Shown in pieces: positions 23,931 through 33,929 of a DNA stretch of 64,000 bases; the stretch's first letter is position 1; each line of letters begins with the position of its first letter. Made by a program: the position numbers and the translations under genes. Below the pieces are notes generated by a model that worked only from the letters and a program-made list of their open reading frames with translations, searched no databases and was not told the DNA's origin. Source of the DNA: an uncultured Bacteroidales bacterium (GTDB lineage: Bacteria > Bacteroidota > Bacteroidia > Bacteroidales > Paludibacteraceae); assembly GCA_902798385.1 (NCBI GenBank), contig CADBWK010000006.1, positions 62,001 through 126,000 on the forward strand, read 5' to 3'.

Positions 23931-24961
23931 AGTTTTTGTGCGATTTCATCGAAGAAAATCGCGGCTGGATGACCTGCTTGTAAGACAATTGGTGTACCCT
24001 CGTCACCGCCCTCACGAATCGATTGAACGAGCGGGATTTGACCGAGCAAAGGAATCTGAAGTTCTTCGGCTAACTGTTTACCGCCGTCCTTGCCGAAGAT
24101 ATAGTATTTGTTTTCGGGTAATTCGGCCGGTGTAAACCATGCCATATTCTCGATGAGACCGAGGATTTCTACATTCACTTTTTCATTTCGGAACATCTCC
24201 ACGCCCTTGCGTGCATCGACCAAAGCGACGGGTTGAGGAGTGGTCACGACAATAACGCCCGTCAGATGCAATTCATTGATCAAGGTCAAATGAATATCGC
24301 TCGTTCCCGGCGGCAGATCGATCAGGAAATAATCCAACTCACCCCAGTTGGCGTCTTCGATCAGTTGTTTGATCGCATTGCTGGCCATACCCCCGCGCCA
24401 AATAACCGCTTGTTCCGGATTGACGAAGAAACCGATCGACAGCATCTTTACCCCATATTGTTCGATAGGCTCGATGAGCGTTCTTCCTTCGATTTCAACG
24501 GAGAAAGGTCGGCATTCTTCGGTAGCAAACATCTTCGGCATTGACGGTCCGTGGATGTCGGCATCCAATAATCCGACTTTATATCCCCGTTGCGCCAAAG
24601 CGACTGCCAAGTTCGCCGTCACGGTCGATTTGCCTACACCGCCTTTGCCGCTATGAATAGCGATAATATGTTTGGCGTTAATCTTCGGACTTTCGACTTT
24701 CTCCTTCGGACTTTCAACTTTGAACTTGGTATGGATATTCGCCGCTACATTCGGATCAACATAGGTCTGTAAAGCTACCTCTGCAGCCTTAACCACCGAC
24801 TTCATAAACGGATCGTTGTCTTTCGGGAAGATGAGCGAGAAAGACACCTCAAAACCCGAGATACGGATATCGTCTTCCAACATCCCGCTCTCTACCAGAT
24901 CCTTGCCCGTTCCCGGGTAGCGAACATGCCGTAAAGCATCTATTATTTGTTGTGGATACAT
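23927..24961 (-). CDS. mrp: Mrp/ApbC-family iron-sulfur carrier P-loop ATPase
   Basis: 344 residues. N-terminal MIP18/DUF59 domain (1-75), a linker, then the Mrp/NBP35 ATPase with deviant Walker A GKGGVGKST (105-113), LLDADIHGPSMPKMF and DYFLIDLPPGTSDIHLT. These proteins bind and hand over Fe-S clusters in the cytoplasm. The CxxC pair found near the C-terminus of E. coli Mrp is not present (the segment reads ENMAWFTPAELPENKYYIFG), so cluster binding must differ or rely on other residues. The linker at about 80-92 (KVESPKEKVESPK) is encoded by a six-unit heptamer array. First gene of a two-gene transcript with the MATE exporter; promoter at 24984-25015. Confidence 0.92.
   Translation of the reverse strand: MYPQQIIDALRHVRYPGTGKDLVESGMLEDDIRISGFEVSFSLIFPKDNDPFMKSVVKAAEVALQTYVDPNVAANIHTKFKVESPKEKVESPKINAKHIIAIHSGKGGVGKSTVTANLAVALAQRGYKVGLLDADIHGPSMPKMFATEECRPFSVEIEGRTLIEPIEQYGVKMLSIGFFVNPEQAVIWRGGMASNAIKQLIEDANWGELDYFLIDLPPGTSDIHLTLINELHLTGVIVVTTPQPVALVDARKGVEMFRNEKVNVEILGLIENMAWFTPAELPENKYYIFGKDGGKQLAEELQIPLLGQIPLVQSIREGGDEGTPIVLQAGHPAAIFFDEIAQKL
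24686..24727 (-). repeat. Heptamer array (AAGTCCG/AAGTTGA), in coding sequence
   Basis: Six 7-bp units, all beginning AAG on the - strand. They encode the Lys/Glu/Ser/Pro linker between the DUF59 domain and the P-loop of Mrp. Confidence 0.95.
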
Positions 24962-24983
24962 AGCATTTTTTTCAAAAAACGTG

Positions 24984-25015
24984 CAAAATTACTAAAAAAT
25001 TTTGATATGTGCAAA
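24984..25015 (-). promoter_or_regulatory. Bacteroidota-type promoter for mrp
   Basis: On the - strand, -33 TTTG (25012-25015) and -7 TAATTTTG (24984-24991) with a 20-bp spacer. It overlaps the divergent ileS promoter, so the two may compete or share regulation. Confidence 0.75.
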
Positions 25016-25031
25016 AAAAATCGTACCTTTG
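25001..25031 (+). promoter_or_regulatory. Bacteroidota-type promoter for ileS
   Basis: -33 TTTG (25001-25004) and -7 TACCTTTG (25024-25031) with a 19-bp spacer. Transcription would start around 25038, giving a leader of about 80 nt. Confidence 0.8.
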
Positions 25032-25039
25032 CAGCCGTT

Positions 25040-25118
25040 TTTTAATCGAGTGCGTGTACGCACGGGAAATAAAACGACTTTGTCGTTCTACGGCTAGCAA
25101 ACTATTTAATGCGATATA
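25040..25118 (+). promoter_or_regulatory. Structured ileS leader with two hairpins
   Basis: Two short hairpins precede the start codon: GTGCG-TGTA-CGCAC (25050-25063) and AACGAC-TTT-GTCGTT (25073-25087). There is no T run after them and no T-box motif. A role in controlling ileS is possible but unproven. Confidence 0.4.
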
Positions 25119-28100
25119 ATGAAGAAATTTAACGAGTACAAACGATTGGATTTACCTGCGTTAAGCCGCGAGGTGTTGGCGCAGTGGGAAGCAGAAAATT
25201 TATTTGAGAAGAGTGTATCCACGCGGGAAGGACACCCGCAGTTTTTGTTCTTTGAAGGCCCTCCTTCGGCGAACGGAATGCCGGGTATTCACCACGTCAT
25301 GGCGCGTACCATCAAGGATACATTCTGCCGTTTCAAGACGATGCAGGGTTATCAGGTGCGTCGTAAAGCCGGTTGGGATACCCACGGCCTGCCGGTAGAG
25401 TTGGGCGTGGAGAAGATGCTCGGTATCACCAAAGAGGATATCGGCAAGAAGATCTCCGTCGATGAGTACAACGCCGCTTGCCGCCGCGAGGTAATGAAGT
25501 ACACGAAGGAATGGACCAACCTCACCAAACAAATGGGTTATTGGGTGGACCTCGATGATCCCTACATCACCTACGATAACAAATACATCGAAACCCTGTG
25601 GTATCTGCTCAAGGAGCTCTACAAAAAGGGTTACCTCTACAAGGGGTATACCATTCAACCGTATTCACCGGCTGCCGGAACAGGACTGAGCAGCCACGAG
25701 TTGAACCAGCCGGGTTGCTATCGTGACGTCAAAGATCTGACCTGTACGGCGAAATTCCACCTCAAGGATGGTCGTTACATCATCGCTTGGACTACCACTC
25801 CGTGGACACTTCCTTCGAATACCGCGCTCTGCGTAGGACCGAAGATAGACTACGTGGAGATTGCGCTCGAGAGCGGTGAACATATCATCCTCGCGGAAGC
25901 ACGTCTCTCTGCCTATTTCGAGAATGCCGAGATTGTAGCGCGCTATAAAGGTACTGACCTCGTAGGCCTCGAATACGATCCTCTTTTCCCGTGGGTCAAT
26001 CCTGGTCCGGGTGCGTTCCGCGTTATCCCGGGTGACTATGTGACCACCGAAGACGGTACAGGTATCGTACATATCGCACCTACTTTCGGTGCGGATGATA
26101 AGAAAGTGGGTGACGCAGCCGGTGTACCGGGGCTGTACATGCAGACCAAGAACTACGGTCCGCGTCCAATGGTCGATTTCACCGGTAAATATTGGAAGAT
26201 CGAGGATCTCGATGAAGCGTGGGTAAAAGAGAATGTCAATACCGAACTCTACGGTAAATACGCCGGCCGATGGGTCAAGAACGCCTATGACCCGCAGTTT
26301 ACCGTGGACGGAAAGTACGATGAAAGCGCGGCTTCTAAGGCCGAATCGCTTGACTTGCACCTCTGTCTGGAGATGAAAGCGGATGGCCGTTTGTTGCGCA
26401 CCGAGAAACATGTGCACTCGTACCCGCATTGCTGGCGTACGGATAAACCGGTGCTCTATTATCCGCTGGACTCCTGGTTCATCCAATCAACTAAAGCACG
26501 CGATGAGATGATTGCGCTCAATAAGACCATCAACTGGCAACCGGAATCCACCGGAACCGGTCGTTTCGGTCAATGGCTCAACAACCTCAATGATTGGAAT
26601 CTCTCGCGCTCGCGTTATTGGGGAACACCGCTGCCTATCTGGCGCACCGAGGATGGCAAGGAGGAGATTTGTATCGGTTCGATCGCAGAATTATTCGATG
26701 AAATCGAGAAATCTGTGAAGGCGGGCTTCATGAAAGCCAACCCTTGGCCGAAGCACAAAGTGGGCGATTATTCCAAAGCCAACTACGATCCGTCTGTCAT
26801 CGACCTCCATCGTCCGTACGTGGATGATATCATCCTCGTTTCACCTTCGGGCAAACCCATGAAGCGCGAACTCGACCTCATCGATGTATGGTTCGATTCG
26901 GGCGCTATGCCGTACGCACAGAATCACTATCCGTTTGAGAACGCAGACGCACCGCGTACCGCCGACTTTATCTCCGAAGGTGTGGATCAAACACGTGGAT
27001 GGTTCTTTACCCTCCATGCCATCCACACGATGATCGAAGGCACCGTGGCATACAAGAATGTTATCTCTAACGGACTCGTGCTTGATAAGAACGGCAACAA
27101 GATGTCCAAACGTCTTGGTAATGCCGTCGATCCTTTCGGAGCTCTCGATACGTATGGCGCGGATCCTGTTCGTTGGTATATGCTGACCAATTCCAGCCCG
27201 TGGGAGAACCTCAAGTTCGATCCCGAAGGTGTGGACGAGGTTCGCCGTAAGTTCTTCGGTACGCTCTATAACACCTACGGATTCTTTGCGCTCTACGCAA
27301 ACGTCGATGGTTGGGTTCCTATGTCAAATCAGACTAACGAGACACAATCGAGAGAGAATCGAAGCGGAGTTAATGCGGAGGCATTTGCGGAGATCGACCG
27401 TTGGATCCTGAGTAAACTCAATTCCCTCGTCAAAGAAGTGACCGAAGCCTATGAGGCTTATGAACCCACCAAAGCCGGGCGTGCCATCAGCGATTTTGTA
27501 CAAGACGACCTGTCTAACTGGTACGTACGCCTCAACCGTAAACGTTTCTGGGGTGGCGAGATGGATGCCGACAAACAAGCGGCGTACGAGACACTCTATA
27601 CTTGCCTCAAGACTGTAGCCCAACTCATGGCACCGAATGCACCCTTCTATGCCGACCGTCTCTATCGCGATTTGACCGATGAAACCGTGCATTTAAGCGA
27701 GTGGCCGAAAGCGAATGAAGCATTGATTGATCTCAATTTGGAACGTCAGATGTACCTTGCCCAACAAGCAACTTCTACGATCCTCTCGCTCCGTAAACGC
27801 GCAGAGAAGAACGTCCGTCAACCGCTACAGAAAGCCGTTATCCCGACGCCGGATAAAGAGACCACGGATGCCTTGCTACATGTAGCTGATCTCATCAAAT
27901 CGGAGGTGAACGTCAAAGAACTTGTCATCGTACCTGCCGAGCAATCGGAGATCAAACTTGTCAAGAAAATCAAGCCGCAATTCAAAGTGTTGGGCAAGAA
28001 AGTAGGCGGTAAGATGAAAGAACTCGCTGCAGCAATCACAGCTATGTCTCAAGACGACATCGCCAAGATGGAAGCGGATGGTCAGTTCACCTTATTGGAC

Positions 28101-28466
28101 TACACGCTCGTGCCCGAAGATGTAGAAATCATCACCGAAGACATGCCGGGTTGGCTCGTAGCGAACAACGGTATCCTCACGATCGCATTGGATATTGAAC
28201 TGACGGATGAACTGATCGAAGAAGGTATCGCGCGCGAACTCATCAACCGAATCCAGAACCTTCGTAAGTCTTCCGGTTTCGAGATCACCGACCGCATCCA
28301 AGTGGCTATCGAAGATAAACCCGAGATCCACAACGCCGTGCTCCATTGTAACGAGTATATCGCCGGTCAGGTACTGGCTACCTCGCTGCAACTCGCCGCG
28401 GATGTACAAGGCGAAAGCGTGGAGATGGACGGATATAATGTGAACATCAAAATCGAAAAAGCATAA
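25119..28466 (+). CDS. ileS: Isoleucyl-tRNA synthetase
   Basis: 1115 residues. Class I aminoacyl-tRNA synthetase charging tRNA-Ile in the cytoplasm. The HIGH-type motif is PGIHH in PSANGMPGIHHVMART (about 50-64) and the KMSKR loop is intact at 661. CP1 editing domain, anticodon-binding domain and a C-terminal extension with KKIKPQFKVLGKKVGGKM are present. The length and extension fit the long, eukaryote-like IleRS type (often mupirocin-tolerant) common in Bacteroidota rather than the roughly 940-residue zinc type. It heads the ileS-lipoprotein-AsmA-M3 peptidase transcript; its TAA overlaps the next ATG by one base. Confidence 0.97.
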   Translation: MKKFNEYKRLDLPALSREVLAQWEAENLFEKSVSTREGHPQFLFFEGPPSANGMPGIHHVMARTIKDTFCRFKTMQGYQVRRKAGWDTHGLPVELGVEKMLGITKEDIGKKISVDEYNAACRREVMKYTKEWTNLTKQMGYWVDLDDPYITYDNKYIETLWYLLKELYKKGYLYKGYTIQPYSPAAGTGLSSHELNQPGCYRDVKDLTCTAKFHLKDGRYIIAWTTTPWTLPSNTALCVGPKIDYVEIALESGEHIILAEARLSAYFENAEIVARYKGTDLVGLEYDPLFPWVNPGPGAFRVIPGDYVTTEDGTGIVHIAPTFGADDKKVGDAAGVPGLYMQTKNYGPRPMVDFTGKYWKIEDLDEAWVKENVNTELYGKYAGRWVKNAYDPQFTVDGKYDESAASKAESLDLHLCLEMKADGRLLRTEKHVHSYPHCWRTDKPVLYYPLDSWFIQSTKARDEMIALNKTINWQPESTGTGRFGQWLNNLNDWNLSRSRYWGTPLPIWRTEDGKEEICIGSIAELFDEIEKSVKAGFMKANPWPKHKVGDYSKANYDPSVIDLHRPYVDDIILVSPSGKPMKRELDLIDVWFDSGAMPYAQNHYPFENADAPRTADFISEGVDQTRGWFFTLHAIHTMIEGTVAYKNVISNGLVLDKNGNKMSKRLGNAVDPFGALDTYGADPVRWYMLTNSSPWENLKFDPEGVDEVRRKFFGTLYNTYGFFALYANVDGWVPMSNQTNETQSRENRSGVNAEAFAEIDRWILSKLNSLVKEVTEAYEAYEPTKAGRAISDFVQDDLSNWYVRLNRKRFWGGEMDADKQAAYETLYTCLKTVAQLMAPNAPFYADRLYRDLTDETVHLSEWPKANEALIDLNLERQMYLAQQATSTILSLRKRAEKNVRQPLQKAVIPTPDKETTDALLHVADLIKSEVNVKELVIVPAEQSEIKLVKKIKPQFKVLGKKVGGKMKELAAAITAMSQDDIAKMEADGQFTLLDYTLVPEDVEIITEDMPGWLVANNGILTIALDIELTDELIEEGIARELINRIQNLRKSSGFEITDRIQVAIEDKPEIHNAVLHCNEYIAGQVLATSLQLAADVQGESVEMDGYNVNIKIEKA

Positions 28467-28873
28467 TGAGAAAATTCTATTATTTGGCGCTTATCGCGCT
28501 GGTAGGTTTGGTATTCAGCAGTTGTCAAAAAGAGACACCGGAGTTTCGTACATCTGACATCCAAGGCTTATGGCTGGAGGATGGCACGCAGCACTATGTG
28601 CGTTTTACGGACGAGCAGAGTGATGAGACCGGTTATTTCTACGGTCGAGAGTGGGATCTGGCAGAAGATGTACACGAAGAGGACTTGGTGCCTTATGGCA
28701 ACGGTTGGTTTAAGTATAGCATTGATAAAAATGAGTTGCTGGAGATCCACAAGATGGACTACGGTTGGGCGGATATACCAAAGGTATATATCATCTCGGC
28801 TTTAACCAGCGCCAAACTCTCGTACTACGAGAAAGATCATACCAGTATTAAGTTTAGCTTTACCAAGCAATGA
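28466..28873 (+). CDS. Small hypothetical lipoprotein
   Basis: 135 residues. Lipoprotein signal with FSSC (about 17-20), mature N-terminus QKETPEF. The rest is a beta-rich domain of about 105 residues (GLWLEDGTQHYVRF, TGYFYGREWDLAED) that resembles small lipocalin-like Bacteroidota lipoproteins, but the match is too weak to name. Overlaps ileS by 1 bp and the AsmA-like gene by 4 bp, so it is coupled to both. Confidence 0.8.
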   Translation: MRKFYYLALIALVGLVFSSCQKETPEFRTSDIQGLWLEDGTQHYVRFTDEQSDETGYFYGREWDLAEDVHEEDLVPYGNGWFKYSIDKNELLEIHKMDYGWADIPKVYIISALTSAKLSYYEKDHTSIKFSFTKQ

Positions 28874-31821
28874 AAAAAGCGCTTAAAATCATCGGTTGGA
28901 CGTTATTCGGTCTCGTGATGACAGTCATCATCGTGGCTTGTATCGCGATGTATGTCATCTTCACGCCGGAGCGTTTGACGCCTATTGCCCGCCAGGCAGC
29001 GGATAAGTTCGTAGCGTGTGAGTACGAGATCGGAGAAGTGGATCTGACATTCTTCTCTACCTTCCCTCGTTTCGGTCTTCGTGCAGACGGATTGGTGTTG
29101 GTTAATCCCAAAGCCGGAGCACAGAATGACACCGTCGTTGAAGCAAAACACCTGATTGCAACGGTGGACGTAATGGAGTTTCTCAATAATAACAATCTCC
29201 ATGTGCACGAAGCGATCTTGGATGATGCCAGCGTACATTTCTTCATCGCGGAGGATGGTACGACCAACCTGACCGGAGCGTTTATCACGTCGCCGGATAC
29301 GATTGAAGAAGACACCACGGCATTCTCCTTGCCATTCAATCAGCTGACCGTAGACGGATTGCGTATCAAGGCAAAAACCATCGATTTCATCGACAAAAAA
29401 GATACTATCGAAGCTTCGCTCGGAGCCACCGAACTCAGTGCTTCTGCCGATACGTGGGACGATATGTTCCTCTCTTTGGACGCGCAGGATGTCTGTGCCT
29501 CGCTCAAGGGTGAGACCTATGCTGACAGTCTGCACATCCGTCTGGAAGCACCGATGGCAGCCGATCTCAACACCATGCACTTTGCTTTCCGCAGAGCCGA
29601 GTTGGCCGTCAATGAGTTCGCATTGGTTCTCGGCGGAACGGTAGAAATGGCCGATTCCATCGACTTAGATCTTGGTATAGCAACTAAAGGAGCATGGCAT
29701 ATCCAACCGCTCTTGGCTTTGGTTCCCGCGCAGTTCACGCAAAGCCTCAAGGATATCGATGTGGACGGAGCGGTTCAACTGGAAGCGACAGCCAAAGGAA
29801 CGTACAGCGAAACATCTATGCCGCTTATTGATGCCCACCTGATATTGGAAGACGGTAAAGGTGCTTATAAACCGCTGCCTTATACCCTGCGTGACTTGGC
29901 GCTGGATGCCAATGCAGCGTTGAACCTCAATAAAGGCGGTAAATCCAATGTGACGATTAACAAACTGGCTGCCAAGACGAAAGACAGTAAGGTGAGTGCA
30001 ACGGGTAAGGTCAATGACTTGTTGGGAGATATGCTCTTGGACATCCAACTCAAACTGGATGCTAACCTGCCGGACTTTGCGTATTTTATGCCGGACTCAA
30101 TGACCGTAACAGGAACGACAAAGGGTACGGCGAGCGCGAAGATACGCCTGTCTGATTTAACGAACATGCGCCTGCAAAAGGGTCGTATAACAGCCAATCT
30201 GGATTTGAAGGATCTGCGTTACGAGCAAGACTCGTTGTTAGCAGTACTGCCCCGTACGAACCTCAAAGTGCAGATTCCGAACGACAAACCTTCCCGTAAG
30301 TCGGTTAATTGGGCTCGCGTGGATTTGGAAACAGATAAGATTGATTTCGTCATGGGGGAGAGCACCCACGCGATGATCGACGCGCCGACTATTCGTGCCG
30401 AAGTAGCGAACGTTTTGGATAAAAAACAAGAGTATTTCGCGGCGCTTTCTTTTGATGCGTTGGATGCGAAATACGATACGATTCTTGCTGATCTGAAAGC
30501 GTCCGAAATAGAGGTCTTCGTGGATGGCGGACAGAAAGTCAGCGCTAAACTTAAGACCGCGGCATTGAATGCCAAAATGGGTGAGGAGTTGATGACCAAG
30601 ACAGGTTCGTTGGCTCTCGAAGCAGCGGCACGGTACAATAAAGACGGCGAGAATGCCTTGTTACAATGGAATCCGCGATTGAAGATCAACCTCAAGAACG
30701 GCTTCATGAATATGCCGGCACGGCTTCCGGAACCGGTAGTGATCCCGTCCATTGAGTTCAAATACTCCAATCGCGAGATGACGATTGATAACAGCCGAAT
30801 CGAGTTGGGCAAGTCCGATTTGGAACTGAAGGGTAATGTGCGTCATATCGGTAAGTGGTTCCGCCACGAAGATGTACTGCAAGGCGAATTGGAGGTGGTG
30901 TCCAACCATTGTGATGCCAACCAACTGCTCGCATGGTTCAGTGCCGATGAGGGAAGCGAAGAGGAACCAAGCCAAGAGCAGACACAAAGCCAAGAGCCGC
31001 AAAGTGAGAGCGATCCGTTTTTGGTTCCGAAGGATGTTGATCTGCAACTGCATACCCACATGCGCGAGGTGGACATCTTCAATCAGAACGCCAAAGACCT
31101 GAAGGGCGGTATCTACGTCAAGGACGGAACGGTGATCTTGGATGAGGTGGGTTTTGTGTGTCGCGCAGCTAAACTGCAACTCACGGCTATCTACAAGACC
31201 CCGCGTCGCAACCACCTCTATCTGGGCTTTGACTACCATATGATCGATATCGACATCGATGAGTTGTTGTCGATGATTCCGAATTTGGAGCAGATGGTAC
31301 CGATGCTCAGTTCGTTCAAGGGTGCGGCGCAGTTCCACCTGGCTGCTGAGACCTATCTGAACAGTCAGTACCAACCGAAGATGAGTACCTTGCGTGGTGC
31401 GGCTTCGCTCACGGCTAAAGATCTGGTGGTACTGGACGGCAAGACCTTCGACCAGATCGCCAAACTGCTGATGTTCAAGAAGAAGACGGAGAACAAGATC
31501 GATTCTATCAATGCGGAGATCACCGTCTATAAGAACGAGATCGATGTCTATCCGCTTTGTGTGCAGATGGATAATTACATGGTGGCACTCGGCGGACGGC
31601 ATAACACGAACATGACCTTCGATTACGATATCAACGTCCTCAGTCCTATCTATTTGGGCGTCAAGGTGAGCGGTGATCTCGATAACCTGAGTATCAAGTT
31701 GGCGAAATGTAAGTTCGCGCAGGACTTCAAACCGCATTGGTATCAGAAAGCGGACAACCAATCGCGTGAACTGCGTGAACGCATCAAGCAATCGATGGAA
31801 AAAAATGTAAGAATTCAATAG
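28870..31821 (+). CDS. AsmA-family envelope protein
   Basis: 983 residues: an N-terminal membrane helix (about 8-30) followed by a very long beta-rich region, as in AsmA/TamB/YhdP-type proteins that bridge the envelope and are linked to phospholipid transport and outer-membrane maintenance. Family-like features are the N-terminal RLTPIARQAADKFVACEYEIGEVDLTFFSTFP segment and the C-terminal FKGAAQFHLAAETYLNSQYQ region. A Gln/Ser/Glu-rich linker (around 695-715, SQEQTQSQEPQSE) interrupts the fold and contains a short duplication. Coupled to the upstream lipoprotein and 2 bp from the M3 peptidase. Confidence 0.85.
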   Translation: MKKALKIIGWTLFGLVMTVIIVACIAMYVIFTPERLTPIARQAADKFVACEYEIGEVDLTFFSTFPRFGLRADGLVLVNPKAGAQNDTVVEAKHLIATVDVMEFLNNNNLHVHEAILDDASVHFFIAEDGTTNLTGAFITSPDTIEEDTTAFSLPFNQLTVDGLRIKAKTIDFIDKKDTIEASLGATELSASADTWDDMFLSLDAQDVCASLKGETYADSLHIRLEAPMAADLNTMHFAFRRAELAVNEFALVLGGTVEMADSIDLDLGIATKGAWHIQPLLALVPAQFTQSLKDIDVDGAVQLEATAKGTYSETSMPLIDAHLILEDGKGAYKPLPYTLRDLALDANAALNLNKGGKSNVTINKLAAKTKDSKVSATGKVNDLLGDMLLDIQLKLDANLPDFAYFMPDSMTVTGTTKGTASAKIRLSDLTNMRLQKGRITANLDLKDLRYEQDSLLAVLPRTNLKVQIPNDKPSRKSVNWARVDLETDKIDFVMGESTHAMIDAPTIRAEVANVLDKKQEYFAALSFDALDAKYDTILADLKASEIEVFVDGGQKVSAKLKTAALNAKMGEELMTKTGSLALEAAARYNKDGENALLQWNPRLKINLKNGFMNMPARLPEPVVIPSIEFKYSNREMTIDNSRIELGKSDLELKGNVRHIGKWFRHEDVLQGELEVVSNHCDANQLLAWFSADEGSEEEPSQEQTQSQEPQSESDPFLVPKDVDLQLHTHMREVDIFNQNAKDLKGGIYVKDGTVILDEVGFVCRAAKLQLTAIYKTPRRNHLYLGFDYHMIDIDIDELLSMIPNLEQMVPMLSSFKGAAQFHLAAETYLNSQYQPKMSTLRGAASLTAKDLVVLDGKTFDQIAKLLMFKKKTENKIDSINAEITVYKNEIDVYPLCVQMDNYMVALGGRHNTNMTFDYDINVLSPIYLGVKVSGDLDNLSIKLAKCKFAQDFKPHWYQKADNQSRELRERIKQSMEKNVRIQ

Positions 31822-31823
31822 AT

Positions 31824-33929
31824 ATGAAAAAAGTTTTTCTTTTAGGAGTTATTGCTATGAGTTTATTAGCATGTAACAAGACGGGTAATGAGACCAACCC
31901 GCTCATCAGTCAACCGAACACCCCCTATGGCGTTCCGGCTTTTGATAAGATTCAGTTAGCGCACTATATGCCGGCTTTTGAGGCGGCTATTGCCGAGCAG
32001 AAAGCGGAGGTGGAAGCCATCGTGAATAACGAAGCCGAGCCGACGTTCGAGAACACGATCGTGGCTTTGGACAGAACGGGTCTGCTGTTGGATCGCGTGG
32101 TTGGAGTCTTCTTCAATGTATTGGAAGCAGACGGTAATGACGATATGAACGCGATCGCCGAGCAGGTGAGTCCGATGTTGAGCGAACTGAGTGACGGTAT
32201 TATCCTCAACGACAAGCTTTTCCAACGGGTGAAATTCGTTTATGACCAACGTGACCAACTCGGTCTTAACCCCGAGCAGATGCGCCTTGTGACCGAAACC
32301 TACAAGCATTTCGCGGACAATGGAGCTAACCTGCCGGAGGACAAGAAAGAGCGTCTGAAAGAGATCAATCAGGAGTTAGGTCTGCTCTCCCTTAAGTTCG
32401 GTAATAACGTGGTCGCAGAGACGAATGCCTGCCAGCGTTTTGTGACGAACGAGGAGGAGTTGAAAGGTCTTCCTGAGTCCGCCAAGGCTGCGGCTGCGGA
32501 AGAGGCTGAGGCTGCCGGTCATCCGGGTGAGTGGCTCTTCACGCCGAAGCGTACATCCTTCACGCCGGTACTCCAGTACTGCGAGAACCGCGAGTTGCGC
32601 AAGCAGTTACTCATGGACTACACGACCCGTGCTAACCACGAGAACGAGAACGACAACAAAGCCGTTATCCTTCGCGAGATGGAACTGCGTATCGAGAAAG
32701 CCAAACTATTCGGCTATGACAACCCGGCCGACTATATTCTTGCTGACTGCATGGCGAAGAACCATCAGACGGTGGACGCTTTCCTTCAGTCCGTTTGGGC
32801 TCCGTCCTTGGAGGCAGCCAAACGTGAAGCTGCAGCTTTGCAGGAACTGCTCGAACAGGACTATCCGGGTGAGAAACTGCAACCTTGGGATTGGTGGTTC
32901 TATGCCGAGAAACTGCGCAAGGCTAAATATGCGCTGGATGAGGAAGAGATTAAGCCCTACTTTGAACTGGACAATGTGCGCAAAGGTGCGTTTGGTGTAG
33001 CGACCAAGTTGTACGGCGTGCAGTTTGAGAAACTGGAGAACATGCCGGTATATAATCCGGAGGTAGAGGTCTTCAAAGTGACCGAAGCGGACGGAAGTCT
33101 CGTGGGCATCCTCTATACCGATTATTTCCCGCGTGCCGGCAAACGTCCGGGCGCGTGGATGAATCAGATCCTGCCGCAGTACATCGATGCCGAAGGTGTT
33201 GATCATCGTCCGGTGATCATCAACGTAGGTAACTTCAACAAACCGACCGCAGGTAACCCGTCGTTGCTCTCGATGGACGATGTAGAAACCCTCTTCCATG
33301 AGTTCGGTCACGCATTGCATGGTCTGCTCTCGAAAGCCCACTATAAATCGCTGAGCGGTACAAACACCCCGCGTGATTTTGTGGAGTTGCCGAGCCAATT
33401 CATGGAGAACTATGCGTATGAACCGGAAGTGCTCAAGACTTATGCTTTCCATTATCAAACGGGCGAGGTCATTCCGGATAGCCTGATCGCTAAAATCAAT
33501 GCCGCAGGCAAATTCAATCAGGGCTTTGTGACAACGGAGTTGCTGAGTGCATCTATCCTCGATATGGATTTCCATGAGTTGACCACCGCAGAGGGGTTGG
33601 ATGTCAATGCGTTTGAGCGCAAAAGTCTCGATGAAATGGGAATGATTGACGAGATCATCGTACGTTATCGTCCGACGTTCTACAATCACATCTTCACAAC
33701 AGGCTACGAAGCTGGTTACTACAGTTATACCTGGGCTGCTGTGCTCGATGCAGACGCTTTCGCAGCCTTCAAAGAGACAGGCGATCTGTTCGAGCCTGAG
33801 ACCGCTAAACGTTTCCGTCACTTGCTCGAGCAAGGCGGTACGCGTGATGCACAAGAACTCTACATCGAGTTCCGTGGCAAAGAAGCAGATCCGAAAAACC
33901 TGCTCCGCAGAAAGGGTTTCATTGAATGA
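31824..33929 (+). CDS. M3-family zinc oligopeptidase lipoprotein
   Basis: 701 residues, the usual size for the Dcp/oligopeptidase A group. Lipoprotein signal (LLAC at about 14-17), which places it in the envelope. The zinc site HEFGH is at 492-496, with the third ligand Glu expected about 25 residues on (around PSQFMENYAYEPEVL). C-terminal GYYSYTWAAVLDADAFAAF is characteristic of M3 peptidyl-dipeptidases. It would cleave short periplasmic peptides. Close behind the AsmA-like gene and overlapping the next gene by 4 bp. Confidence 0.92.
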   Translation: MKKVFLLGVIAMSLLACNKTGNETNPLISQPNTPYGVPAFDKIQLAHYMPAFEAAIAEQKAEVEAIVNNEAEPTFENTIVALDRTGLLLDRVVGVFFNVLEADGNDDMNAIAEQVSPMLSELSDGIILNDKLFQRVKFVYDQRDQLGLNPEQMRLVTETYKHFADNGANLPEDKKERLKEINQELGLLSLKFGNNVVAETNACQRFVTNEEELKGLPESAKAAAAEEAEAAGHPGEWLFTPKRTSFTPVLQYCENRELRKQLLMDYTTRANHENENDNKAVILREMELRIEKAKLFGYDNPADYILADCMAKNHQTVDAFLQSVWAPSLEAAKREAAALQELLEQDYPGEKLQPWDWWFYAEKLRKAKYALDEEEIKPYFELDNVRKGAFGVATKLYGVQFEKLENMPVYNPEVEVFKVTEADGSLVGILYTDYFPRAGKRPGAWMNQILPQYIDAEGVDHRPVIINVGNFNKPTAGNPSLLSMDDVETLFHEFGHALHGLLSKAHYKSLSGTNTPRDFVELPSQFMENYAYEPEVLKTYAFHYQTGEVIPDSLIAKINAAGKFNQGFVTTELLSASILDMDFHELTTAEGLDVNAFERKSLDEMGMIDEIIVRYRPTFYNHIFTTGYEAGYYSYTWAAVLDADAFAAFKETGDLFEPETAKRFRHLLEQGGTRDAQELYIEFRGKEADPKNLLRRKGFIE

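Noticed and set aside
25040-25118. T-box riboswitch before ileS
   Set aside because: No T-box sequence, specifier loop or terminator/antiterminator pair is visible.
30961-31015. Repeat in the Gln/Ser-rich linker of the AsmA-like gene
   Set aside because: There is an imperfect 18-bp duplication, but it lacks the constant 7- or 8-bp phase of the other arrays and may be an ordinary low-complexity linker.
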